From assembly GCA_964531325.1 (NCBI GenBank), contig CAZHCW010000009.1, positions 86,924-150,923 of the forward strand: a stretch of DNA of 64,000 nucleotides, given 5' to 3'. Origin of the DNA: UTCHB3 sp964531325 (GTDB taxonomy: Bacteria > Bacteroidota > Ignavibacteria > Ignavibacteriales > Ignavibacteriaceae). Position numbers and translations under genes: made by a program. The first letter of the stretch is position 1. Each line of letters begins with the position of its first letter. Below are positions 1-9,052 of the stretch, piece by piece. A model generated the notes under the pieces. The model was given only the letters and a program-made list of their open reading frames with translations. It was not told where the DNA came from and ran no database searches.

Positions 1-3000
1 GATATATAGCAAAAAGCAGTGCAATCGCAGTTAAAGTTTTCTCACCACCCGAAAGCAGTTCTATCGATGTTGGCCGTTTCCCTCTCGGTTTAGCAATAAT
101 TTCTATTCTGGCTTCCAAAGGGTCAACCCCTTCTTCAAGCCTCAAATCTGCCTCATCCTCTTGTCTGAACAGACTTCTAAATATTTTTTGGAAATTTTCC
201 CTTATCGCTTCAAATGTTTCATTAAACAGATTTTGGGCTGTAGTGTTAATTTCGTCAATGGTTTTCAACAAATCTTTTTCGGACTGAATCAGGTCACTTC
301 TCTGTCCGGCGAAAAAATCGAATCTTTTTTTCTCTTCATCATATTCTTCAAATGCGAGAAGATTAACGGGACCAATCTGATGCAGCTGGTGCTCCAACTC
401 CCTTACTTCAACCCTCCAGCCTTCAAGACTTGCAATTTGATCTTCAGGTGGTTCAACAGGCTCAATTTCAATTTCGTATTTCTCGTTTACCCGTCTTTTA
501 AGATTTCTGATATTTATTGTATATTCGTTGAATTTTAAATCTGACTTGTGAAGAGCTTCACTGATTTTGTCACGATTTTTTCTCAGTTCGGTTTTTTCTT
601 TTTCAAGATTATCAAGCTCTTCTCTCTCTTTAAGATAAACAGCTTCGATTTCTCTCTCTTTTACCCTGAGATTTTCCCTCTCCTGTTTTTGTTCTTCGAG
701 ATCAAATTCACTGTCTTCTATTGTCCCCGTAAGAATTTCAATCTCACCGGTAGCAGTTTCAATGTCTTTGCCCCTTTTTTCAACAGAGTTACCGAGCATT
801 ATGAGAGTTTGTTTCACCCTTTCGATCGAGTTCAGAATATTTTTTATCTCTCCCTTAATTCGCTCAAGTTCAAGACCTTTTCTGTTGTATTCTGCAGAAG
901 CTACCGAGAATTCCTTTTCAACCTCTTGAGCCGCCGTTTCAAATTCTTTTTGGCGCGCTGAAGTCTCTGCTTTGTGACGGTCATCCTCTTCAATCTCTGA
1001 AGCGAGTCTCGATATATCAAGATCAAGTTGTTCTGCCTGACTTTCAAGATGTGATAACTCTCTGGTCAGATTCTCTCTTTCTTCATTCCCCTTTTTAATT
1101 TCAAATTCAAGCTGAGCCATCTGTTTTTCGAGTTGCATCAGGTCGTTTTGATAAATTCTTATAACATCACCCATATCTTTAAGATCGATCAGGTGAAGAT
1201 CATATTCTGTATTGTAAATTTTCTGTTTCCAGGTCGCCAGCTTTTCTTCGAGAGGTTTAATCCCGTTTTTCAACTGCTCAAGTTGTGTTTTTTTACCAAA
1301 TAGTGTGTCTTCATCTTTTAGTCTTGAGCCGGCCTCAATCGATCCATTATCCCCAATGATATCCCCGTCAAGTGTGATGAATTTGTAACCTGAATATGAA
1401 CCTGAAAGCCGGATTGAAGTATCGAGGTCATTCACTACAACAACATTTGAGAGCAATGATTCATAAAAATCGACATATTCACCCGGTACATTCAGCAGTT
1501 TACCCGCAAAATTCACAAATCCGGGCTCCTGCTCCAACTTTAAACGAACTCTTCTTTTTGCAAACCTTTCCATCTTTTGCATGAAGGAACTGTTCTTCCC
1601 AACTTCGTTTCTGCTTAACACAAACGATGCCTTGCCACTGTTTGAATTGAGCAAAAGTTCTATTGCAGCTTTTACTTCTTCAACTGAAGAGACAATAAAG
1701 CTGTTGAAATTTAATTTAAGAGCCGCTTCAATCGCAAATCTGAACTCTTCGAGAGGTTCGCCAAAATCGGAGACGAGTTTTTTCTCTCCGCCAAACCACC
1801 CGTCACTTTCCATCAGTTTTTTTGATGCAAGTGAAAATCCCTCAAGATTGTTTATCAAATCATTTAGGAAGTCGATCCTTGTCTTTAAATCGTTGAGCGA
1901 CGATTTTATCTCAAATTCTTTTTCACGAAGTCCCTCAAGTTCCTTTTCGAGACTCTCTTTTCGTTCTGTAGTCTCATTAAATACCCTCTCAGCATTTGAA
2001 AGATTGGTTGAAGTTTCTTCCAGATCAGCGGAAACCTCACTCATAAATTCACGGTTCTTCGTCTCATTATGGTGTAACAGCTCAAGTCGAGCGGTAACTC
2101 TTTCAATCTCTTTTTGAATTCGGGCTCTGCTTTTGTCAAGATTTGAAAGTTCATTTTTTCTCTCTGCAGATCCCTGAACCTTTGTGAGAACTGATTGGGA
2201 GAAAACTTTTATTTTTTCTCTTGCCTCTGCAAGATTTCCTCTTTTTTCCTCAAGCACTCCGCCAAGTAAGTTTTTCTCTTCAAGTGCTTTTGCTTCCTCT
2301 ACATTTTTTTCATCGTGATCGAGTTGCAAGTCATCAAGTTGTCCTTCGGCATCTTCAATCTGAACCGCAAACTCTGCAAGTTCTGCTTCAAATCTATTAA
2401 TATTATTCTGAAGCGACCTTCTCGATTCTTGCGCAACCGAAACAGTCCTTTCATTTTTATAAATTAGCTCTGTTTGGGCACCGATCTTTTTTCTGATCTC
2501 TTTTAATTCATTCTCGGTTATAAAGGTCTTTTCCCTGATCCCGGCATAAACCTCGTCAAGACGGCTAAGAGATATCTCTACTTCATTTTTCTGAATTGTG
2601 GCATCAAAATGTTGTTGTTGCCAAACTCCCTGTTCGTTTATCATTAGATACAGATCAAATGCTGCCGATTTAAGATCAATCTCGCGGAGTCTGTCTGCAA
2701 GTTCCTGATATTTTTGGGCCCTTTTTGCCTGTCGTTCAAGAGAAATTACTTTTTTCTCAATTTCTGAGATAAGATCGTTTGCCCTTGCGAGATCAGCTTT
2801 TACATCCTCGAGTTTTTTTAAGGTCAGTTTTCTTCTGATCTTATATTTATTTACTCCGGCAGCCTCTTCAAACATCGTCCGGCGTTCATCAGCTTTGTTA
2901 CTGAGAATCGACTCCACCATCTTTAATTCGATAACAGAATAAGCATTTGCTCCCATTCCTGTATCCATAAAAAGACTTGTGATATCCTTCAGTCGAGCGA

Positions 3001-3352
3001 TATTTTTGTTCATCAGATATTCACTCTCGCCTGATCTGAATATCCTTCTGGTAATTATTACCTCTGTATAATCAACCGGTAACACACCCTTATCGTTCTC
3101 AATGGTCAGTGATACTTCCGACATTCCGAGCGGTTTCCTGGAAGAGGTGCCGTTAAATATCACATTTTCCATCTTGTCGGAACGGAGTACACTCGATTTC
3201 TGCTCCCCGATACACCATCTCAAAGCATCAACAATATTGGTTTTTCCACAGCCGTTTGGTCCCACAATTGCAGTGATCCCTCTGTTAAAATGGATCACAG
3301 TTTTTTGTGCAAACGACTTAAAACCTAATATTTCAAGCTTCGAGAGATACAA
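1..3352 (-). CDS. smc: Chromosome segregation protein SMC (C-terminus cut off by window edge)
   Basis: SMC forms the ATP-driven condensin-like ring that compacts and segregates the chromosome. The reverse strand reads without a stop from a TTG start (residues LYLSKLEILGFKSFA, the standard SMC N-terminus) to position 1. Visible parts are the Walker A loop GPNGCGKTN near residue 32, a first long coiled coil rich in E, K and R, a globular hinge around residues 500-640, the second coiled coil, and the ABC signature LLSGGEKTLTA just before the edge. Walker B and the C-terminal end lie outside. The TTG start is chosen because no upstream codon fits and the alignment begins there. Only 3 nt separate it from the stop of the upstream membrane protein gene, so the two are probably co-transcribed. 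Several plus-strand open frames across this region are antisense shadows. Confidence 0.95.
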   Translation of the reverse strand, partial: MYLSKLEILGFKSFAQKTVIHFNRGITAIVGPNGCGKTNIVDALRWCIGEQKSSVLRSDKMENVIFNGTSSRKPLGMSEVSLTIENDKGVLPVDYTEVIITRRIFRSGESEYLMNKNIARLKDITSLFMDTGMGANAYSVIELKMVESILSNKADERRTMFEEAAGVNKYKIRRKLTLKKLEDVKADLARANDLISEIEKKVISLERQAKRAQKYQELADRLREIDLKSAAFDLYLMINEQGVWQQQHFDATIQKNEVEISLSRLDEVYAGIREKTFITENELKEIRKKIGAQTELIYKNERTVSVAQESRRSLQNNINRFEAELAEFAVQIEDAEGQLDDLQLDHDEKNVEEAKALEEKNLLGGVLEEKRGNLAEAREKIKVFSQSVLTKVQGSAERKNELSNLDKSRARIQKEIERVTARLELLHHNETKNREFMSEVSADLEETSTNLSNAERVFNETTERKESLEKELEGLREKEFEIKSSLNDLKTRIDFLNDLINNLEGFSLASKKLMESDGWFGGEKKLVSDFGEPLEEFRFAIEAALKLNFNSFIVSSVEEVKAAIELLLNSNSGKASFVLSRNEVGKNSSFMQKMERFAKRRVRLKLEQEPGFVNFAGKLLNVPGEYVDFYESLLSNVVVVNDLDTSIRLSGSYSGYKFITLDGDIIGDNGSIEAGSRLKDEDTLFGKKTQLEQLKNGIKPLEEKLATWKQKIYNTEYDLHLIDLKDMGDVIRIYQNDLMQLEKQMAQLEFEIKKGNEERENLTRELSHLESQAEQLDLDISRLASEIEEDDRHKAETSARQKEFETAAQEVEKEFSVASAEYNRKGLELERIKGEIKNILNSIERVKQTLIMLGNSVEKRGKDIETATGEIEILTGTIEDSEFDLEEQKQERENLRVKEREIEAVYLKEREELDNLEKEKTELRKNRDKISEALHKSDLKFNEYTINIRNLKRRVNEKYEIEIEPVEPPEDQIASLEGWRVEVRELEHQLHQIGPVNLLAFEEYDEEKKRFDFFAGQRSDLIQSEKDLLKTIDEINTTAQNLFNETFEAIRENFQKIFRSLFRQEDEADLRLEEGVDPLEARIEIIAKPRGKRPTSIELLSGGEKTLTAIALLFAIY

Positions 3353-3355
3353 TAG

Positions 3356-5953
3356 TTACCCCGCCCGGCTTTCGAGGTAAACCTGAATTATTTGTTCAAC
3401 AGTGAAGTTTGTTAACTGATAATAAAACAACCAGGATGCCACCACAAGCAGTACCACAAATATTGAGAAAAAGTAAACCTTAAATGCCGGCACATCATAT
3501 ACCACATACATCCCCTTGAGTAAACGATGTATATTCCAAACAAAAAAGAGAAGAATTACGGCGTAAACAACCATGTTTGCCACATCGGCGTTTAGCACCC
3601 TGTATAATAATATTGCGCCGGGTAATGCGGTGATGAACGGAAGTGAAGCCCATATAACCACAAGGTAACTCTTCTGAATCGTCACCCTGTTGATCACAAA
3701 AAGTGAGCCAAACTTAACCAGGAGAGCAAAAAAGAGGGCAAACACAAAATAGAACAGTGTAAGAACAAGCAGCGACTCCATCGGATTCCAACTCAGGTAA
3801 CTGACTATTGACAATAAATTGTCAAAACCAAAGCTTAACAGGATTCTTTCCTGCAGAGAATCGTATCGCCAATAGAATAGTAAACTTGATGTAAGCAACG
3901 CCATCACTGCACATATCAGCAAACCGATATAAGTTGTAATAAATGGTGATATCTGATTGTAGTCCCGTACATCCTGATAAAAATTGTAGGGTCGTAACAT
4001 CGCCCTAAGTGCATCTTCCTTAAACTTTTTGCCGGTATTTAAGAGCAGGGCAGTAAGCAAAGCCAAAACGAGACCGAAGATTATAAATATAATTGGTGCA
4101 TCATCTTCGTTAAAACCGAGCGATATGGTAACTTTTTCTCTGTTGTTTAAGAGTGCATCCACTACCTTATAGGAAAGCCTGCCGGCTCCTCTATCCTCGG
4201 GGATCAAACCCAAATAAACCATCTGATCGTTCAGTGCCCCGGAAATTATCGACTGATAGTTGTTTCTGTAATCGAACATTGTTGAGAGGAAAAACGACAT
4301 GTTTTGATTAACGGAGGCATACATTAGTATATCCTCAAAAAACTTGGCTTGAGATTCAGCAGAATGTTTGTTACCAGTCCTCGATTTTTCGGGATCAATT
4401 ATATAACCGGCACTTGCCACCATCAACCTGCCCGCACCAAATGATTGAGCAGCCTGTTGATACACTCTTAATATCTCAGTAGTTGGTCTGTTAATGAATT
4501 CAATTCCGTATGCGTCCAACCCGTCGATCTGGCTTTTTGGGAGGATGGCAAATGAAGCATATACCATTTTACCGGTGTACTTCTTAACATCTGCAGCGAG
4601 AGATTTTAAAAGTTCCACCGATTTATCACGGTTTCCGAGATAACCGGTTCCGAGTCCAAACCCCCCTATGGTTGAGAAATTTTTATAACCTTTTAAATAT
4701 AATTGTGCAAAACTTCTCAAATTTTGACTTAACAACGGGTCATCAGAAAATGAAGCGGGCAGATTTGAGATCGGCATTTCGATAAATGCCAACAGCCCTT
4801 CACGAGCACAAAGATAAAGCAGATATGGATGAGGAATATTTTTTTCAAATCTTACAGCATTGAATCCCGCTCCCTTTATCAATCTGATATCTCTCGCCAT
4901 CTCCTCGTTAGTAAACATTGCACCCGTTTTGGAGAGAGAAGGAATGTAAGTAACTCCCTTGAGAGCAAATTTCCCATTGTTCAGATTAAAAGAATTATCA
5001 CCGGATTTAAATAGGAAAAAACCCGCCGGATAAGCTATTTCATCAATTAGCACATCCCCCGAATAAAGAGCAAAAATTATCTCATAAAGGTAGGGAGCTG
5101 CCGGTGTCCAAAGCCTTGGGTCTGATATTGTAAGTGTGAGAGCTGATTCTTTATCTTTTCCCGCTGAAATTGCAAACTTTTCTGTAATCGCACCAACACG
5201 CTCCCCTTCACCCTCCTTCGTCTTTACAGATACCACCAATTCAAACTTGTTTCCGATACTGTCATTTACGGCTCTGCCATAGTTCCGGTTGCTGATTGAG
5301 GAGTTAATATTAAGTTCAACCTTGTTCCCATTCGGAGACACTTGATAACTCGATGAATAATCACCAATAAAGATGTTTGGCAACTCTTGAATAAAAACTT
5401 CCCTGAATATCCCCTTATTGCTATACGGATAAAGAAAACTGAACTTAAAAGGAAATGTCTCTTTGTTGTCAAGGTTACCGTTAACCTTAACAGTTAAAAC
5501 ATTTTTACCTGTTTTTTTAAGAATATCCTTAGGTAAAAGGAAGGAGAAGGGAAAAGTTCCGCCGAGATGACGGTAAATCATCCTGCCGTTAAGCGATATC
5601 TCAGCCTTGTTTGACACACCAAGAAATGTCAGACGATAGTTTTTATCGCTTTTAGGGTCAAAAGGCAGGGTCCGCTCAAAAATCATTTCAGATTCAGATT
5701 CGAACGAAGAAGGAATTTCTACCTGCTTTGATGTAGTAGCCGGGTCATCTGCAAATCTTACACCCCACTTCCCCGTCATGGGTATTATGGTGCGTGTAGT
5801 TGAATGCTCCAGATAACCAAGAGAGCCTTCACTATAGGAATAACCGCCAAGTTCAGTAAAATTGGCTTGACCAAATATTCCCCACACCATGCAAATAAAT
5901 GTCAGCGAGATAACAGATAACGATCTTCTCAATGCTATACATCCCAATATCAA
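3356..5953 (-). CDS. Membrane-anchored glycoside hydrolase family 2-like protein, probably catalytically inactive
   Basis: This is an 865-residue secreted and membrane-anchored protein. A hydrophobic signal segment covers about residues 8-28. A jelly-roll sugar-binding-like domain follows (about 60-200, containing YRLTFLGVSNKAEISLNG and the GIFREVFI type strand of GH2 enzymes), then an Ig-like domain and a TIM-barrel-like region (about 325-600, with KGVTYIPS and GFNAVRFEKN). About six membrane segments fill residues 630-850. The GH2 acid/base motif, usually SLGNE, reads GLGTG here, and I find no clear nucleophile Glu, so I infer a binding or structural role rather than hydrolysis. The start is TTG at 5953; a further in-frame TTG 21 nt inside is also possible. 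It is tightly linked to smc downstream. The substrate is unknown. Confidence 0.7.
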   Translation of the reverse strand: MILGCIALRRSLSVISLTFICMVWGIFGQANFTELGGYSYSEGSLGYLEHSTTRTIIPMTGKWGVRFADDPATTSKQVEIPSSFESESEMIFERTLPFDPKSDKNYRLTFLGVSNKAEISLNGRMIYRHLGGTFPFSFLLPKDILKKTGKNVLTVKVNGNLDNKETFPFKFSFLYPYSNKGIFREVFIQELPNIFIGDYSSSYQVSPNGNKVELNINSSISNRNYGRAVNDSIGNKFELVVSVKTKEGEGERVGAITEKFAISAGKDKESALTLTISDPRLWTPAAPYLYEIIFALYSGDVLIDEIAYPAGFFLFKSGDNSFNLNNGKFALKGVTYIPSLSKTGAMFTNEEMARDIRLIKGAGFNAVRFEKNIPHPYLLYLCAREGLLAFIEMPISNLPASFSDDPLLSQNLRSFAQLYLKGYKNFSTIGGFGLGTGYLGNRDKSVELLKSLAADVKKYTGKMVYASFAILPKSQIDGLDAYGIEFINRPTTEILRVYQQAAQSFGAGRLMVASAGYIIDPEKSRTGNKHSAESQAKFFEDILMYASVNQNMSFFLSTMFDYRNNYQSIISGALNDQMVYLGLIPEDRGAGRLSYKVVDALLNNREKVTISLGFNEDDAPIIFIIFGLVLALLTALLLNTGKKFKEDALRAMLRPYNFYQDVRDYNQISPFITTYIGLLICAVMALLTSSLLFYWRYDSLQERILLSFGFDNLLSIVSYLSWNPMESLLVLTLFYFVFALFFALLVKFGSLFVINRVTIQKSYLVVIWASLPFITALPGAILLYRVLNADVANMVVYAVILLFFVWNIHRLLKGMYVVYDVPAFKVYFFSIFVVLLVVASWLFYYQLTNFTVEQIIQVYLESRAG

Positions 5954-6035
5954 AAAAATAAAAAATTAAGACCTGAAATATACATCAGTGAAGAGGGTGA
6001 AATCAAGGCAAATCGTTCGCGGGTGAATGTGTTTT

Positions 6036-6105
6036 TTGCGTTCATTGCGTCCTCTGCGGTTTAACTTAAAGCCCTCTGTGTGCTCGGTGTGTTCTGTGGT
6101 TTTTT
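6036..6105. repeat. Degenerate 'CTCTGCGGT'-type intergenic repeat
   Basis: Two related GC-richer blocks sit in otherwise AT-rich spacer. Block A (6036-6060) contains TTGCGT, ATTGCGTCC and TCTGCGGT. Block B (6073-6100) contains CCTCTGTGTGCTCGGTGTG and TCTGTGGT. Neither carries an open frame, and both lie upstream of the rpsT promoter. The function is unknown. The pattern resembles short interspersed intergenic repeats that I recall from related genomes. Confidence 0.4.
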
Positions 6106-6143
6106 GCATATGTTTTCGTTCTACACCGATCACAAAAAAAACT

Positions 6144-6175
6144 TTTGCAAAAGAGATAAAGAACTTGTATATTTG
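6144..6175 (+). promoter_or_regulatory. Bacteroidota-type promoter of rpsT
   Basis: TTTG at 6144-6147 is the -33 element and TATATTTG at 6168-6175 is the -7 element, with a 20-bp spacer. This matches the TTTG / TAnnTTTG pattern recognised by the primary sigma factor of Bacteroidota. It leaves a leader of about 40 nt before the rpsT start. Confidence 0.75.
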
Positions 6176-6221
6176 CAGACTAAATTTGAATTAACACAAC
6201 CAAAAAGATTTTAAGTTAAGC

Positions 6222-6482
6222 ATGGCAAATCACAAATCTGCTGAAAAAAGAATCAGACAAAGCGCAAGAAAACGCGATATCAACAAAGCTTCACTCTCGA
6301 AGATGAAAACTTTGGTCAAAAAGGTTCTTAGCACAACAACATTGGAAGAAGCAACAACAAGCTACAAAGAAGCTGTTGCACACCTCGACAGGATCAGCGT
6401 AAAAGGCAGAATCCACAAAAATAATGCGTCACGCAAAAAATCGAGACTGACACTTCATATTAATAGCTTAACCAAAGCTTAA
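6222..6482 (+). CDS. rpsT: 30S ribosomal protein S20
   Basis: This 86-residue basic protein binds 16S rRNA early in small-subunit assembly. The N-terminus MANHKSAEKRIRQSARKR is the family signature. The helical body (KVLSTTTLEEATTSYKEAVAHLDR) and the end (KGRIHKNNASRKKSRLTL) are also typical, and the length is normal. It stands alone between its own promoter and a terminator hairpin. Confidence 0.98.
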   Translation: MANHKSAEKRIRQSARKRDINKASLSKMKTLVKKVLSTTTLEEATTSYKEAVAHLDRISVKGRIHKNNASRKKSRLTLHINSLTKA

Positions 6483-6489
6483 TGCCTCT

Positions 6490-6521
6490 GAACTTCTGCG
6501 GTTCTCCGCGGAAGTTCTTTT
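6490..6521 (+). terminator. Terminator of rpsT
   Basis: The arms GAACTTCTGCGG (6490-6501) and CCGCGGAAGTTC (6506-6517) form a 12-bp stem with one wobble pair and a 4-nt loop, followed by TTTT. Confidence 0.75.
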
Positions 6522-6572
6522 GGCAAACCTCTCAATCAGCCTTAAATCCCCCGGTTTTATTAAAATCTTCCA

Positions 6573-7712
6573 TTAACTCCGTCTAATTGTAACAATTGTC
6601 AGATCGTCGTCCGAAACACCAAACTTCTCCACTTCCATTAAAATATTTTGATTTATCTTGTTGCTCGCTTCAGAACCATTTTGTTCAATAACCGTTTTTA
6701 CTCTCTCCATCGAAAATAACTCTTTACTTTTCGAGAAAGTTTCGGTTACTCCATCCGTGATCATAACTACCACATCACCTCGCTCCAGGCAGAATTCCCC
6801 CTCAGTAAATTTAAAATCCTTCTTCATCCCGATTGATATCTGACGAATTGTCAGTTCTTCAACCTTCCCCGTTCCATTTCTATAGATCAGCAAGGGCAGG
6901 TGACCGGCAACAATATATGCCAACTTGCCGGAATGCATCCTTACAGAAGCTGCAGTGAGAAACATTTTTTTGTCCTTTAATTCAAACATGGTCGAATTTA
7001 TGTTGGTATAACACTCACTTAGCGAATCACCATGAGTCAGATTGCTCCTCAAAGCACTTTTAAACATCCCCATTAACAGGCCTGCACTTACTCCGTGACC
7101 CGACACATCAGCTACGGTAAGAACCATTTCCCCATCTCCCATGTCGAACATATCAGCCATGTCTCCTCCCACCTCTCCCACAGGTTTTGAGATTCCGGCG
7201 ACCTCATACTCTTCATTTTTGTATTCTATCTCAGGTACTAAAATTGTGTGCATCTTCCTGGCTAGATCAATTTCGGTTTTATACCTAAAGTGCTTTAACC
7301 CCTCTCCACTGATAAACCTTACAAAAAGAATGTAGCCCAAAATCACGAGGAACATTATTCCAATGGCATGAAACCTGAGATAGGTCACCAATTCGGGATT
7401 GTCTTTTATAAGCTCCAGATTTCCGTAGGGACTAAAAGCCAATGCAAACTGCAAAATGATCGCAATTACAAGAAATCTCATGTCTCTCATAAAAGTGTGT
7501 GCATACAGTGCACCCACAAAACCTGAAAGGAAACTGTTCCTGAGTATCTCACCGTAACTCATGGCACCCGGCGAGAGCAAACTCGTCACGAATCCCAATG
7601 TGGCAAAAAGGAAATAGATCCCGGCAAGAAAATACAGATACGATCGCCAGGGCAAACTTCTGAAAAAAAGTTTGTCCTTCTTGCGTTTTGAACCGAACTT
7701 TAAAAAATTCAT
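6573..7712 (-). CDS. Membrane-bound SpoIIE/RsbU-type PP2C phosphatase
   Basis: The protein has 379 residues. The N-terminal third has four or five hydrophobic segments (for example YLYFLAGIYFLFATLGFVTSL and FHAIGIMFLVILGYILFV). The C-terminal two thirds are a PPM-type serine phosphatase of the SpoIIE class. Its metal and catalytic motifs are visible: PVGEVGGDMADMF, LTVADVSGHGVSAGLLM, MITDGVTE and DDDLTIV. Such proteins usually dephosphorylate an anti-sigma-factor antagonist in a partner-switching cascade, so the membrane region may sense a signal. No partner (STAS or HATPase anti-sigma gene) is adjacent. The gene is convergent with rpsT. Confidence 0.85.
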   Translation of the reverse strand: MNFLKFGSKRKKDKLFFRSLPWRSYLYFLAGIYFLFATLGFVTSLLSPGAMSYGEILRNSFLSGFVGALYAHTFMRDMRFLVIAIILQFALAFSPYGNLELIKDNPELVTYLRFHAIGIMFLVILGYILFVRFISGEGLKHFRYKTEIDLARKMHTILVPEIEYKNEEYEVAGISKPVGEVGGDMADMFDMGDGEMVLTVADVSGHGVSAGLLMGMFKSALRSNLTHGDSLSECYTNINSTMFELKDKKMFLTAASVRMHSGKLAYIVAGHLPLLIYRNGTGKVEELTIRQISIGMKKDFKFTEGEFCLERGDVVVMITDGVTETFSKSKELFSMERVKTVIEQNGSEASNKINQNILMEVEKFGVSDDDLTIVTIRRS

Positions 7713-7818
7713 AAACTTTTATTAAATATTGATAATGCAAATTTAACTGAAATTTTTACTCCACATTTCATTTTATAATCTTTTTTTTACCTTTTATCAC
7801 TTTATTTATTGTTACCAC

Positions 7819-7849
7819 TTGACTTTAAATCAGAATTTTTGTATATCTG
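7819..7849 (+). promoter_or_regulatory. Probable promoter of the SPFH/RHH pair
   Basis: TTG at 7819-7821 and TATATCTG at 7842-7849 are 20 bp apart. The -7 element differs from TAnnTTTG by one base. It lies about 55 nt upstream of the start. Confidence 0.4.
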
Positions 7850-7904
7850 TATAGAATCTTTTTGATATTATTTTGATATCATTATTTAACCAATGGAGTC
7901 AACA

Positions 7905-8786
7905 ATGACCAAAGAAAAAACAATAACCTCTTCTAACGGATTAAGTTATCTGTTCTTAATCCTCTTCCTGCTTCTGTTCGCAGTTGCAGTGCTTATATTC
8001 AGAGCTAACACTGCATCTGATGATTACAGGGATGCCTTTTTTATCGTCCCTTCAATACTTTTAATAATTGTTGCTTGCGTAATGATCGCAGGATTTTATA
8101 CAATTGAACCCAATTTTGCTGTGGTTATCCTCCTCTTTGGAAAATATATAGGCACCGATCGTTCGGAGGGGTTTCACTGGGCAAATCCATTTTATTCAAA
8201 AAAGAAACTTTCACTCAGAACAAACAACTTCGACAGTCAGAAACTGAAAGTGAATGATAAAAAAGGAAATCCAATAGAAATATCGGTGGTAGTGGTTTGG
8301 CGTGTAAACGAAACAGCAGAAGCTCTGTTTGCAGTTGAAGACTACAAGACATATACAATTGTCCAGTCGGAATCTGCTATCAGGCACATCGCCACTCTTT
8401 ATCCCTACGATGTTACCGACGATGAACCGATAAGCCTTCGTTCCTCAATTGATGAGGTTTCTCATGCTCTTGCAAAAGAGATTCAGGAGAGAATTGATGG
8501 AGCCGGTATCATCATCGAAGAAACAAGAATCAACCATCTTGCTTATGCCCCGGAAATTGCACACGCTATGTTGCAACGCCAGCAGGCAGAAGCTGTAATA
8601 GCTGCAAGAACAAAGATTGTGGATGGTGCAGTTGGTATGGTTGAAATGGCGTTAAAACGACTGAGTGAAGAAAATGTAATTCAACTTGATGAAGAAAGGA
8701 AGGCTGCAATGGTGGGTAACCTGATGGTGGTACTCTGTTCCGACCGTTCTGCTCAACCCATCATTAATTCCGGATCACTCTATTAA
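7905..8786 (+). CDS. SPFH (stomatin/prohibitin/flotillin) domain membrane protein
   Basis: This SPFH/band-7 protein has two N-terminal membrane segments (LSYLFLILFLLLFAVAVLIF and FIVPSILLIIVACVMIAGFY). A band-7 domain follows (EPNFAVVILLFGKYIGTDR, WANPFYSKKKLSLRT, IEISVVVVWRV). It ends in a helical region containing MLQRQQAEAVIAARTKIVDGAVGMVEMAL. Family members oligomerise as membrane scaffolds. An ATG at 7893 is in frame, but the GGAG within 7896-7899 is ideally spaced for the ATG at 7905, so I chose the latter. A 53-residue DNA-binding-like gene begins one base after its stop, so the two are co-translated. Confidence 0.88.
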   Translation: MTKEKTITSSNGLSYLFLILFLLLFAVAVLIFRANTASDDYRDAFFIVPSILLIIVACVMIAGFYTIEPNFAVVILLFGKYIGTDRSEGFHWANPFYSKKKLSLRTNNFDSQKLKVNDKKGNPIEISVVVVWRVNETAEALFAVEDYKTYTIVQSESAIRHIATLYPYDVTDDEPISLRSSIDEVSHALAKEIQERIDGAGIIIEETRINHLAYAPEIAHAMLQRQQAEAVIAARTKIVDGAVGMVEMALKRLSEENVIQLDEERKAAMVGNLMVVLCSDRSAQPIINSGSLY

Positions 8787-8787
8787 T

Positions 8788-8949
8788 ATGGCTGAAAAAA
8801 AATCTATTATCCTTCGGATCGATCCAAAGCTTTACAATGCCCTGAACGAATGGGCAAAGGATGAATTGCGTTCGGTAAATGCCCAGATCGAATACATCCT
8901 TCGGGAACAGGTACACAAAAGAACAAAAAAGCCGCAGGATAAAGGATGA
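8788..8949 (+). CDS. Small ribbon-helix-helix (Arc/MetJ-like) protein
   Basis: This is a 53-residue basic protein, MAEKKSIILRIDPKLYNAL and so on. The pattern is a short beta strand with alternating residues (SIILRID), a helix (PKLYNALNEWAKDE), a turn, and a second helix (SVNAQIEYILREQV). That is the arrangement of ribbon-helix-helix DNA-binding proteins such as Arc or HicB-type antitoxins. It starts one base after the SPFH stop codon, so I infer translational coupling. It may regulate the pair or act as a protein partner; nothing in the sequence decides which. A terminator hairpin follows. Confidence 0.8.
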   Translation: MAEKKSIILRIDPKLYNALNEWAKDELRSVNAQIEYILREQVHKRTKKPQDKG

Positions 8950-9007
8950 AGTTTAATATCTGTTCAAATCCAACAGATTGGTAAACTTTGATGCAGGAAA
9001 ATTTATT

Positions 9008-9032
9008 TTGGGGGCACATCGCCCCCAATTTT
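9008..9032 (+). terminator. Terminator after the SPFH/RHH pair
   Basis: A perfect 8-bp stem forms from TTGGGGGC (9008-9015) and GCCCCCAA (9021-9028) with a 5-nt loop, followed by TTTTG. Confidence 0.85.
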
Positions 9033-9052
9033 GTTAAATAGATGGAACCGGT

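Noticed and set aside
161..3380. Several plus-strand open frames across the first 3.3 kb
   Set aside because: They are antisense to the smc coding sequence, have Phe/Ser-rich nonsense composition and match no family.
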